Source: Cladobotryum mycophilum (Eukaryota; Ascomycota; Sordariomycetes; Hypocreales; Hypocreaceae). Taken from it: a stretch of 64,000 bases of DNA. Positions 1 through 12,577 of this stretch are shown here, piece after piece. The DNA is taken from contig JAVFKD010000013.1 of assembly GCA_036429605.1 (NCBI GenBank), positions 248,001-312,000 of the forward strand. The letters run 5' to 3'. The stretch's first letter is position 1. Each line of letters starts with the position of its first letter. The notes under the pieces are model-generated. The model was not told the DNA's origin and ran no database searches. It saw only the letters and a program-made list of their open reading frames with translations. A program made the position numbers and the translations under genes.

Positions 1-1862
1 ATTCACAAGCGAGCGGACCATATAAGCAAGCGGACCACCCTTTATAATAATATTTACCATTATATCTATATATTAAATTCTTTTATAATCTCTTATAGTA
101 GAACCTTTAAATAAAAGTAAGGTATTGCTTGCCTTTTAAGCTCTTAAATAAGACCTGAATTTAAGTTTTAAAGCCATAGCTAAGATCTATAATATTAGTT
201 ATATAATAATTCTTTAGTATTATATTAGTATATCTTTATAATATAATATAATTATTAATTTAATAAATTTTATAAAATCAAAAAAAAAACTATAATTAAA
301 TATATAATTAATCTATCTATATAATTATTTCTACTTAAATTACTTAATATTAAAAAAATAATTAATTATTTACTATATATATATAATATACTATTAGTTA
401 ATAAAAATTAAATATTAAACTTTATTAAATATTAGTTAAAGCTTTATATATACTAGGCTTATAAATACAATTATTAAAAAGCTAAATATAAAAATCTAAA
501 GTTTATTAATAATTAGTTTATTTTTATATAGAATATAAAAGCTAAATATAAGATCTTTAATAATAATTTTTATAACTTTAATAAGATTAGTTTTATAATA
601 GGTATTATTTTTTTAGGTATAGTTATTATAATTTTAAAAGGTCTTATAAAGGCTAAATTATCCTAGTCTAATAACTAGGAGTAAGTAACTATGATCTAAG
701 GCGTTAATACAATAGGTTAGGTAATACTATTATTTATTATTTTTATTATATAATATTATCTTAAAAATTAGTATTAAAAATATAATCTTTTAGTAAATTA
801 ATATATTATAATAATAAAGAATAGCTAGACTATTAATAAGGTTAGCTTAGATTGGATTAAGTATTTTAATTATTATATAGCTTTTTATATAAAAAGGATC
901 TATTAAATGCTTATTTTTAATGGCTATAAGAGTTATTATTTAATAGTATTTAAGTTTTATTATAAAAAGTATAAGATTATTATAGTCTATATATTTTTTT
1001 ATTATTTATATTTATTTTAATTATTAGATATTAGTTATTTTAGGCTATTAAAGTAAGCATATGATTAGTAAATTAAGAAGCTAATATATATATATATTAT
1101 ATATATTAATAAGCTTGACTTTTTTATGCTTTTTATATAGTGTTTTTTACTATAATTAATAAAAAGAATATTAAAGGAGGTTTTTTAGGATTTAGTTTAT
1201 TATTATTTAATCTATAAAGTATTCTTTTAAAGTTTTATATAAAATTATAAATATTAATACCTTTAGAAATACTAATTAAGCCTATATAGTCTTAAGTCTT
1301 AAAAACACTAAAAAATATATATAAGGCTAATTTATAATTAGAGTATATAAAGAATTATATTACTATTTACTAAAATAGCTTTTTAACTATAATATTAAAT
1401 ATAATTAATTAATTTATAAAAAGAGTAATAGTAATGATATATTAAATAATGCTTTTATATATAAAAGTCTAAGACTTTTATATAGTAAATAAGACTATAA
1501 GTAAGCGCTATAAAGTAAAGAAAGTATATATACGATTTAGAGGTATTTTTACTATTAAAAAAGAGATAGGTTAATTAGATTAAAGGAATATAAATATATA
1601 GATAAAGTAAGAAAAATAGTAAAAAGGGTCTTATATAAAGGCTATGTATTATAGCAAGTATAATAAGATAAGCCATAATGTATGAACTTGTAAAAGAATA
1701 TAATAAAATAAAAAAATATTTTTTATTTTATTATTAGTATAATAGTTATTTAGTATTTTTTTAATATAGGTATAAAAGAAAAAGGCTATAAGAAGGTGGT
1801 TTTATTCTAATCTAAATGAGTGGTCCGCTCGCTTATGTAGTCCGCTCGCTTGTGGATTATGT
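1..1862 (+). mobile_element. TIR DNA transposon, RIP-mutated (copy 1)
   Basis: Right end at 1811-1862 is the inverted repeat of the window start. Each end carries two tandem copies of a unit close to AAGCGAGCGGACCA. The window begins about 5 bases inside the left end, so full length is about 1.867 kb, matching copies at 20023-21887 (1865 bp) and 44094-52804 (1864 bp after removing an insertion). The right end is followed by TA at 1863-1864, where the flank matches the inside of a family 1 LTR element (compare 49470 onward). Between the ends almost everything is A/T and no reading frame survives. TA duplication, length and TIR size suggest the Tc1/mariner superfamily, perhaps Fot1/pogo-like; that is inference because no transposase is readable. 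Confidence 0.85.
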
Positions 1863-4426
1863 TATTTTATATTTATTCTTAATTAAGGCTTTTACTTTTA
1901 TTCTAGTAAAATTAACTAATCCTTTAATTAATAAAAGAATTATTATTTTATAATTAAGAATATTTTAAAATTATATTATACTTATTAAAATTTATTAAAT
2001 TATAAAAAATAAGTTTTTTATATTTTTAAATTTTAATAAAAAAATAATTAGTTTTTATATTAATTTATTTTTTATTATAAAAAAAAGTTTTTTTTTAATA
2101 TAGTAAAATAAATATAACTTATATTTTAGCTTTTTCTTTTAGGGTAATTATAAACGATTTATAGCTTTAGAAAATATATCATTACTTATTACTTTATTAT
2201 TTATTAATATAATAAGGTAATGTTTTTTAATTTATAGTTCTACTATTAGGCAGAGCTATTTATAATAGTTTCTATTTATAGAATTAAAAGATCTTACTTA
2301 GTGATTATCTTATAGCCTTTCTATAAATAATTAATCTTATTTTTTGTTTCTAGGTTATAAATTTTATAAGTTATTATACTGTTTTTAATATCTAATATAT
2401 TTTATAGCTTATATTATTTTCGTTAATCTTTTAGGTTTTTTTTATAACTTTAAAAATTAAAGTCTTATTTAAATAGTTCCTAGGTGATTTTTATAATAAG
2501 ATGTTCTTATATAATTACTATTAGTTTAAATATTTATTAATATTAGTCTATAAGCTTAGTTTTTTAATATTTTTTATATATAAGTTTAATATAATCTTAA
2601 TAGTATATATTTTAATAATTAACTTATAAAGATTTATTATATTATAGATTACTTTAGTATTCTAAGATTTTCTTTACTATAAGTTCCTTTTTCTAAGTAA
2701 ATACGCTATTAATATTATTAATAGAGGTTTCTTAATTAATAATTACTTTTATAGAATATTATATTTATATTAATAGTTGGTCTATAAGTATTAAATAATA
2801 TTATTAAATTTCTTTTAATAAATTTTATTATATTTTTGTTTAAGCATATTAATTTATTAAAAGGGTTTTAAATATTAGTTTATATTATCTTTTAAACTTT
2901 AGTAAGTTAAATATTTATTTTTAAAATATATTATTTAGTTTATTGAGGTATAGTTTATAGTTAATTATTGTTTAATAATAGTATTAACTTATTTTTTTCT
3001 TTTAGTTTAAGGGCTAGCTTTTATATATATTTTTTTATTTTTTTTAAAGGATTTATAGTTTTTAGAGAAATATTTTATTTTATTATAATTATAATATTTT
3101 AAATTTTTTTTTTAGGTTATATTAAGGTTTATTTAATTTAGCTTACTGTTATTGTTTTTAATAATATAATTGTTTTTAGGTTTTTAATAAGTTTTGTCTT
3201 TTTATCTCTGTTTATAATAAGTATATTATTAATTATTAATTCTAATAGTTATTTTAATATATTTTATAAGAGTATTTAATAAGTTTTTCTTAAAAAGTTT
3301 ATTTTTAATATTTTTTTTAATTTTTAATAAAACTAGTCTATTAGTAATTTATTATTTTAATTAAGTTTTAAAATAGTTTATTTAAATATAATAGTATAAT
3401 TTAAAACTAATTTTTTTTAATAAAAGTTTTAAAATAAATTTTTTTTATTAATAATTTTAAATATTCTTTTAAGTTTTTTAATAAATTTATTAAAGTTTTT
3501 AAAAATTTATTTTATTTATTTATTTTTTTTACTTTTTAGGTTATTATAGTGGTTTTTTATAATAGGTTTAAACTATTTTTTAATAGGTTTTTTTATATAA
3601 ATATATATATAAATTATTTTTATATAATCTTTTTTAAAGTATTAAAAGTAATAATTATAATAAGTTTTTAAGTCTATAATAAAAGCCTAAAAAGATATTA
3701 TTCTAGGTTTTCTAGAAAATAGTCTTAGGTTTTTTAATCTAAGAATCTTTTTAGTATTTTTTTTATTTTTTATTTATTTTTTTTTAAATTATTAATTTAT
3801 AACTAAAAGTATTTTATTTTTTTTAACTTTATTAAATAATATAATTAGTTATATTAAGATAAGTATTTAAAGCGGTTATTATTTTTTATTAATTATAATA
3901 TTTAATATTACTTAGAGTTATAGTAATCCATTGAATAAGAGTTATTAATATATAATATTTTAGGCGTTTTTTAATAAAGATAACCTAGATTATAGTTAAT
4001 ATTAATAATAAATTAAAGTAAGGTTAAGTAATAGGTTTAATATATTATAGTTTAGGTATTAAGTTATTAATAGTAAATAATTATATTAATAATTAATTAA
4101 ATATATTAAAAAAAATATAAACTAATATATATAGTAATTAAGTTTATTATAATTTAAATAAATATAAGATTTTATTTTAATAAAAATAAACTAATAATTT
4201 AATAATTATAATAGATCAGGTCGATCCTATTTAAGCTATTATATATACTTAAATTAATCTTATTTAAGCTATTAAATATGCTTAAATTAATCTTGTTCGA
4301 GTTAATTGTGATTAACTATATTACCCAGGGTTTTACTATAGTTATATTTCTAATTAATAGCTTATATAAGTATTATTAAAAGTAGGTTTTGTTTTGTGGA
4401 TAATATAAGTGCGTTGGGTTGTCATA
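1863..4426 (-). mobile_element. Family 1 LTR retrotransposon, right half, RIP-mutated
   Basis: This AT-rich stretch is collinear with 49470-52040, the right half of the complete family 1 element. It ends in an LTR at 3951-4426 (476 bp) that starts TATAATATTTTAGGCG, the RIP-mutated form of TGTGACGTTCCGGGCG, and ends in GTCATA (originally CACA). The left half lies outside the window or was displaced by the TIR element at 1-1862. No pol frame is readable. Strand is inferred from the unmutated solo LTR at 53116-53511, whose TATA box points the other way relative to this copy. Confidence 0.75.
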
Positions 4427-5969
4427 CTAATATATTTTTTTTATATATCTAGTTAGTTATTAATATAATTATTTATTATTAATAATCTAATACCCGAACT
4501 ATAATATATTAAACCTATTGTTTAACCTTGCTTTAATCTACTGCTACTATTAACCACGATCTAGGTTATCCTTATTAAGAAACGCCCGGAATGTTATAAT
4601 ATAAATATTAAATACTATATTTATTATTTAATTGTAAAATTAAAAACTGTATTATTAAAAATAAAATTTATTATAAAACTTATATTAAAAATATTATATT
4701 AAATATAATAGTAATAATAAAAATATTTTTATTTATGAATTATTTATTTATTATTTTTTAAATATATTCTAATATTTTTTTAAGTAATTATATTATTCAT
4801 ATTAAGATTCTTTTTATTTTTTAATATTAAAATAAAAACATAATAACCTATTCTTATACTTATATTATTTATAAACTAGACTTACTTTTAATAATACTTA
4901 TATAAGCTATTAATTAGAATATAATTATAATAAAACCCTAGATATAATAGGATTATTAGACGGAGCGTAAGGTGTATGCACCTCACGTGATACTAGGGTC
5001 TTAATAGGCTTATGTTTATGGATTGTAGTGTATAACTCTTAGACTCATATAACGACCCGACCTTGCACTTATGTCATCCACAGAACTGGACCCACTTTTA
5101 ATGACACCCATGCAAGCTATTGATTAGAAACATAACTATAGTAAAACCCTAGGTAATATAATTAATTATAATTAGCTTAAATAAAATTAATTTAAATATA
5201 TTTAATAACTTAAATAAAATTAACTTAAATATATATAATAGCTTAAATAAAATTAACTTAATCTATTATAATTATTAAATTATTAATTTATGTTTATTAA
5301 AATAAAATCTTATATTTATTTAGATTATAATAAACCTAATTATTATATATACTAATTTATATTTTTTTAATATATTTAATTAATTATTAATATAATTATT
5401 TATTATTAATAATTTAATACTTAAACTATAATATATTAAACCTATTACTTAACCTTACCTTAATCTACTGCTAATATTAACTATAATCTAGGTTATTCTT
5501 GTTAAGAAACGCCCGGAACGTTAAAACTCACTAAGTTTATGTTTTATAATATAATTAACCTTACCTGACCTTATAAGCTTTCTACCTAATCGTCTAAGTT
5601 ACAATTATTCGATAATACTAGACAATATAATTAATTATAATTAGCTTAAATAAAATCGATTTAAATATATTTAATAGCTTAAATAAAATTAATTTTAAGT
5701 ATATATAATATATATTAGCCTATATAACCTTTTTATATATTTATTTAATTATTAATTTTTTATAATTATTTACTATTAATAATTTAATACTAAAACTATA
5801 ATACATTAAACCTATTGCTCGATCTTGCCCTAATGTACTGCTAATATTAACTATAATTCAAGTTATTCTTATTAGGAAACGGCTAGAATGTTATAAAAGA
5901 ACAACATTTTATTATTATAATAATTAAGTTATAAAAGGTTAATAAGTAAAAAAGATTATTATATATTAA
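4427..5969. repeat. Cluster of family 1 LTR fragments and solo LTRs in inverted orientation
   Basis: Several family 1 LTR pieces lie in the opposite orientation to 3951-4426. (1) 4427-4598 is a partial LTR and makes a large inverted repeat with 3951-4120. (2) 4599-4838 matches the inside of the family 1 element (compare about 45880-46075). (3) An LTR occupies 4839-4956 plus 5617-5895; it is split by extra sequence with a CTAG-like duplication at the break. (4) Within that extra sequence sits a solo LTR at 5048-5525 (478 bp) flanked by perfect ACTCA duplications (5043-5047, 5526-5530). (5) 5896-5969 returns to family 1 internal sequence. A patch at about 4965-5155 keeps normal base composition. 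No coding potential is visible. Confidence 0.7.
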
Positions 5970-8900
5970 TGTTAAAGGAAGTAGCCTCTCAGGCATAAAA
6001 TTCCTTATAGCAATAAGTAATAAGCTTAATAATAGCTTATATAAACTATTATAGCTTGATTTAGAAGACTCGGTTAGTCCTTCTAGAAGTTTAAGAAAGA
6101 ATAAATATCTTAATAAACTAATTCCTAATAAAATTAGGCTTATAAGATTAATTAACTATTAAAACTAAAAAGAAAAAAAGATAAATTAAGATAAAATATT
6201 ATATTTAATCTATTAACAAAATAAAAAACAAGATTCTATTTACTATATATAAGAAATATAAGTAAGGTATAAAAAATAAAAGAATAGGCTAAAATAGCCT
6301 CTAGAATAATGAAAATAATAGGATTATTATCTATTATTAAAACTTATTAAAATAAACTAAAATAACCTAAAGAATAATAAAAACAATAGTCTTATTATTT
6401 CTTATTATTAGAACCTAATTAATAAAATATTAATTTATTTATTTTAATACTCTTTTTACTATTAATATAAGCTTTTTATTTTAATAACTAAAAATAAAAA
6501 AAATAATTAAATAACCTTTAAAGCTAAAAGTTTTATAAAATCTTTAAATTTAACCCTAATTAATAGTTTAATTAGACTATTAATAATTATTTTAGTACTT
6601 CCTAAAAAAAAAAATAATTAGATTTTTTAAAGTTTTTTTTATATATAAGTATATTTAATTAAAATATATTTTATATAATTATATAAGGTAAGGTTTTAAT
6701 TATTAAAATAGCCTATTTATTATTATTATATAAGACTATAAAAAGTTTTATTAGTTTTTTTACTTTTATAAATAAACTAATAATTTATTATATCTTTTTA
6801 ATAGTTTTTATAATAGTTATATATTCTGCTTTTAAGATAAATAAGATTATAGTACTAGTTTTTTTAATTTTTTAGCTAATAGGTCTTTTTATTAATTAAA
6901 TAATATAACTATAGATTAATTTAATAGATATTTTATCTTTTATAAAATTATTATTATAATAGTTAATAAGATTTTATTATTTAAGCTATTATAGCTAATA
7001 GCTAAGCTTTTTAATTAGCTAAGATAATTAAATAGTTTTAGGGTAATTAATAAATGTTCTTTATAAAAATGCTAGAAACTTTTAATAAGGAATTATATAG
7101 TAAAAGCTATATTTAGCTTAGTCTAAGTAATTAAATAAATAATTATATTATAGTTTAAAATAGTTTAGTATTAGCCTTATCTAGCTTATTAAAAGGCTTA
7201 GATAATCCTTGATGAGTTAATAAGCTAGGTTATAAAAGGATATAGTTTAGTTTTTAATTAGCTAAGCTAAAGAACTTTATAGCTTTTTTTATATAGTGTT
7301 TTTAGACTAGTTTAATTTTTTTTTAATTCTTTAAAATCTAAACCTTTAAAAGTAAAACTATTAGACTTTTATTTTTAATAATATAAGTTTTATTTATAAT
7401 TATTTTTAGTTTAGTTATTTTAATTAGATCTAGCTTTATAATAAAATAATTATTAATATAAGTTATTATAAAGATGTTTTTGGTTTTATTATATAAAATA
7501 ATTAAATTTAAAATTAAAGGTTTAAAGCTTAGCTTTTAGTCTAAACTAATTAAAACTTATTACTATTCTCTAGGAGATTGTTTTAGCCTATATAGGGCTT
7601 TTTAAAGCTAAATAATCTAACTAGTATTTTCCTTATAGCCTAATTCGGTTAATATAGCTTTAATTTTTATACTAGACTTATTAATATATTTTTAAAAATC
7701 TTTTAAAAGTTTTAAAAAAATAATCTTTTTAGAATTCTATTTAAAAAGACTTTTATAAAATTAATCTATTTAATTTCTAGGTTATAAATAATTACTAGAA
7801 TTATTATTAGCCTTTAAGTAATAAGAATAATTATAAATATAAAAGTTCTAAAAAAATCTAAACCTTTTTATTATATAAAGCTTTTAGTTATTAACCTAAC
7901 TTTAAATTTAATAATTTTATTATTCTAATTTTTTTTAGCTTTTAAGACTAACTATATAATAATAGGTTTTTTATTTTTAAATAAGTCTTTTTTATTTAAA
8001 AAAATAAATATATATTATTTAATAAATTACTTAAATTCCTAATATATAGCTTTTAACTATTCCTTTTTATAAGAATTTTTTAAAACTTATTTATAAGTAT
8101 TAGATTCTTTTTATATAAAAAAAACCTTAATTCTAATAGCCTTAATAAAATAAACTAAATTAGCTTTTATAATATCTAGATCCATAAGATTAAATATTAT
8201 AAAATCTTATAGAACTATTATATTTTTATTAAAAAACAAAAAGCTAGTCTTTTTTAGATCTTTTAAGCTATTAAGGGTAAGAAATATTATAATTACTTAA
8301 TTAAATATATTTTTATAATTAAAAAAATAATTTTCTTTTTTAATACTTAAATCTTTTAATTAAAAAGGTTTTAAAATAAAATAATAAGAATTTATTATTT
8401 AAATAATTAAATAAGACTTGTTTAAATAATTTTCTTTTTAATAAAAATATATATTAAATAAATTTTAATATTTACTTTTTTTACTAATCTTTCTAATTTA
8501 GTTTTAGAAACTAATTTTAATTTTTTAGGCTTTTATTCTTATAGTATAAAAATCTTATAATAGGCGTTTAAAATCCAGAAGCTAGAAAAGTCTGGTTTAT
8601 AGTCTCTAGCTTTAGGATTTAAGTCTCTAAAAAAGCCTTTATAAAAATTAAATCCTGATTTATAAATACTATATTATTTATAGTTTTTAGAACCTCTAGA
8701 ATTAGAAAATTCTATAAATAAAAAAATAATTAGGTTATTATTATAGTAATTTAAAGCTAGTCTAATAAAACTTTAATAAACCTTTTAGCTAGCCTATTTT
8801 ATTTATAAATATAAAGGCTACTTATAATAAAGAAAATATTTTTATTCTAAAACTAATTATAGAATAATCTATTTATTTTTATGTTTCTATTATAGTAGAA

Positions 8901-11626
8901 CCTTTTAAAATACTTATTATATAGGTTTTTAAGGTTTTTTAATAAACTTTTTAATGCTTTAATTATTAAATCTTTATTTTTATTTATAAAAAAACTATTT
9001 AAATTTTATTTTTTAATTAATAATAAAAAACTTAATAAAGATTTTATTATAAAACAAAGGTTTAATACTAAAAATATTAGTTTTTAAAATATCTAGCGTA
9101 AAAGATAAGTCTAGGATAGGCTAACTCCTTAGCCTTTTAATTACCTTTTCTTTATAATAAGTTAAATAATAGAAATCTTTTTTTTAATAACATTAAAATT
9201 AAGAATACTATTAGTTATCTTAGTTATTTTTTTAATAGACTAAGACTAATATAGTCTAGTTTTTAATATTATAAATAAACTAGTTTTAATAGCTTATTTT
9301 AGTTCTTAGGTTTTTAATTTATTAAGAAATTAAAAGTTTTTAAGACCTTTTTATCTAAAAGCTTTAGGTCTTCTAGATTAGCTTTTTCTTAATTAAAACT
9401 ATCTTAAATTTCTTAATTAAAAAGTTCTTAATGTTTCTTAACCTTTAATTAATTAAGAACCAGGATTTTAACCTTTATAAAGCTATAAGCTATAAAGGCT
9501 AGGTTTAAAAAAATAAGAGTTTTTTTTAGGGTTAGAAAAAAGCTATATTTTTAAAAATCAAATAATATAATTATATTATTTTTATTAGTTTTTAATATAT
9601 TAAAGCTAATATAGTCTTTTGTTTTATAATACTTGAGTCTATTAAATAAATTAGTATTAAATTTAAGGTAATATAAGGTATTTTAAAGTTTTATTTTTTT
9701 TATAGATATTAGACTATTATACTAGGACCTAAAAGCTAGTTATGCTTATTTTTAAAAAAGAAATAGGTTTATTATTGGTTTTAATTATATTTAATTTATT
9801 ATTAAGGGTATAATCTAAGAATTACTTTTTTAAGTTACTTATATATATAGAAGATCTTATATTATATAATAAGTTATTTTTTTTAAAAGGAATATTAGTT
9901 TTAGCTTTATTAGGCTTAGATTGGTTTATATAAGCTAGAAATTCTTTAGTATGTAAAGAATTTAATAAGCTAGAATTACTAGTTTCTATAGTATTAGTTA
10001 GGTTAAAGGTTAAATAAGAAAAAAATCTTTTTTTATTTCCGATTTTAAAATCTTTTTAGTACTTTTATTTTTTTATAACTTTTTTTTTATTATTCTCTTT
10101 TTTCTTTTTTTTTTAAGAAAACTAGATAAGGTTTTTAGCTTAGAGGCTTTTTTATTGGCCTTATGGCTAGTCTAATAGGCTAATGTAACTGGATTTCTAG
10201 TCTTTTTTAGAATATTAGTTATAAGGAATTAAAGGTTAATCTGTTCTATAATCTGCTTTATAATAAATAAAGTTTTAAGGGTTTTGTAGATCTGTTTTAT
10301 CTAATTAGAAAAGGTTTTTTTAAGTACTATAAAATATTAGTTAATCTGGTTTTTAATATTTATATTAGTTTTATTATTAATAGCTTAGCTAATAGACTAT
10401 TAAAATAAGTATTAAACTTAACTAAAATGTTTTTATAACTTAAATAAGAAAGTATATAAAATTCTTTATATAAAGATTTTTTTTATAGCCTAATGGAATA
10501 AGAAAATTATTCTTTTAGCGTATAATAAGTTTCTTTTAGGCTATTTAACTAGGCTATAAAAATTATTAGAATAATTATTATATTATTCCTAATTAGTATT
10601 AATAATAAGGCCTAGGCTAAGCTAGTTAAGCTATTAATAATACTAAGATTTATAATAAAAATATTATATTCTATAACTATTAATTAAATAAATAAAACTT
10701 ATTTCTATTAATTATAATTTTCTAACTCTATTAGTTTATAAAATTCTAAAAGTTTATAGACTTTTTTTAAGGTTTTTTTAATAAAACCTTTATTTAGAAG
10801 AATATTTTCTAATATAACTAGTAGATTAAAGGATACTAGGGTATTTATTAAATTGGATTATTAATCAATAATAATAGGTTTAGTAATTAAGTTAGTTATT
10901 AGATTTAAATTAATATTATTAATTCTAAAATATTATCTTAAATAGACTTTATTTTTATAAAAATAAATTAGAATTAGACTTAATATATCTTTTCAGGTAT
11001 AGAATACAAACTTATTACTTTTTTTAGGTTTATTTTTATTATTCTTTTTTAATTAAAAAAATCCTAGAATTAGCTTATAGTATTTTTTTAGTTTTTAATA
11101 TCTTATAAATTACCTAACTAGGAAATTTACTTAATAAATTCTAGGTTTATAATTTATTAAATAAAATAATCTCTTAAGCATAAAATTCTTTATAGTAATA
11201 AATAATAAGTTTAATAATAGCTTATATAAGCTATTATAGTTTAATCTAAAAGACTTAATTAGTCCTTCTAAAAGCTTAGGAAAAAATAAATATCTTGATA
11301 AACTAATTTTTAATAAAATTAGGCTTATAAGATTAATTAATTATTAACACTAAAAAAAAGAATTAAAATAAAATATTATATTTAATTTATTAATTAATTG
11401 GAAAATAGGAATTTATTTATTATATATAAAAAATATAAATAAAGTATAGAAAGTAAAAGAATAGACTAAAATAGTCTCTAGAATAATAAAAACAATAGGA
11501 TTATTGTCTATTATTAGAATCTACTGGAATAGGCTAGAATAGCCTAGAGAATAATAGAAATAATAGTCTTATTATTTCTTATTGTTAGGACCTAATTAAT
11601 AGAGTATTAACTAGTTTATTTTAATA
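5970..11626. mobile_element. Family 2 LTR retrotransposon, complete, RIP-mutated (copy 1)
   Basis: Left LTR is 5970-6449 and right LTR is 11155-11626. The left LTR starts TGTTAAAGG; the original end was TTTTAACA, seen unmutated in the copy ending at 25842. The element (5657 bp) is flanked by the perfect 5 bp duplication ATTAA at 5965-5969 and 11627-11631. The flanks rejoin into family 1 internal sequence (5896-5969 with 11627 onward, compare 46075-46600), so this copy inserted into a family 1 element. The internal region is collinear with 13050-17800. Frames are destroyed by TA-rich mutation; gag/pol cannot be recognised. Confidence 0.88.
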
Positions 11627-12577
11627 ATTAAAATAATAAATATAATTATATATAAGATAAATACTTTTACTAAATTAAAAAAGTTATATTCTAGAATAAA
11701 ATCTATTTTAATAGTCTTTTAATTAAACTTATATTAATCTTTTAAGCTTAAACTTTAATAAAACTAGTATACAATTATTTAAAACTAAATTAAATATTTA
11801 ATAAACTTTTAAATATTCTTTATTGTTATAGAATTCTTTCATTTTATTAAATGTTAGTTTTGTTATTTTTATAATATATACTTAAAATTAATTTCGCCTT
11901 ATATTTATTTAATTAAAAACATCTTTATTAATTAATACTTTTTTAAATAAAAAAATAAACAATTAAATTTATTTATATAATTTATATTTTAAGATTTTTA
12001 TTTAATTCTATATAATATATATTAAAAAAACCTTTTAAATATATTATTTTATTTTATAGATATTAAATCTTTATTTAATCTATTTAAATACTTTTTACAT
12101 TCTCTTATATTTATATAAAAATATTAATATGTTTTTTTAATAAAACCTTTTTAAAACTTTAAAAAACTTAAATTTTATTTTTATATTATTATAAACCCCC
12201 TTAAGGGGTAAGTCTTTATAACTCATTCATTTATATTAGCTAATTACAAAAATAAATTTAGCTTTATCTTATTAAAATCTAAATCTTATATATTCTAATA
12301 AAATACTTCTTATTTAATTATACAATTAAAATATTAATTAAATAATTATAAATATTCTTACTTTTTCTTTTTTAATCTTATTTATATAATTAAATTCTTC
12401 TTAATTATTATAATCATACACTTAATTTTCTTTACTTATATTGCTTTTAACTATATCTATTACTTACTTTAATTCATTAATTTCTTTTTAATTTATTTTT
12501 ATTTTAACAATCTCTTATTTAGCTTTTAGTTTAGTTATTATAAAGTTTAGATTTAAATCCTTTCTTTTAGTTATTTT
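11627..12577 (-). repeat. Family 1 LTR element internal fragment plus unassigned AT-rich sequence
   Basis: 11627 to about 12190 is collinear with the inside of the family 1 element near 46150-47650, with internal gaps, and continues the sequence interrupted at 5969. From about 12190 to 12577 I see no match elsewhere in the window. That part is AT-rich but less TA-dominated, and begins with a short palindrome (CCCCTTAAGGGG). No gene is visible in either part. Confidence 0.6.
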
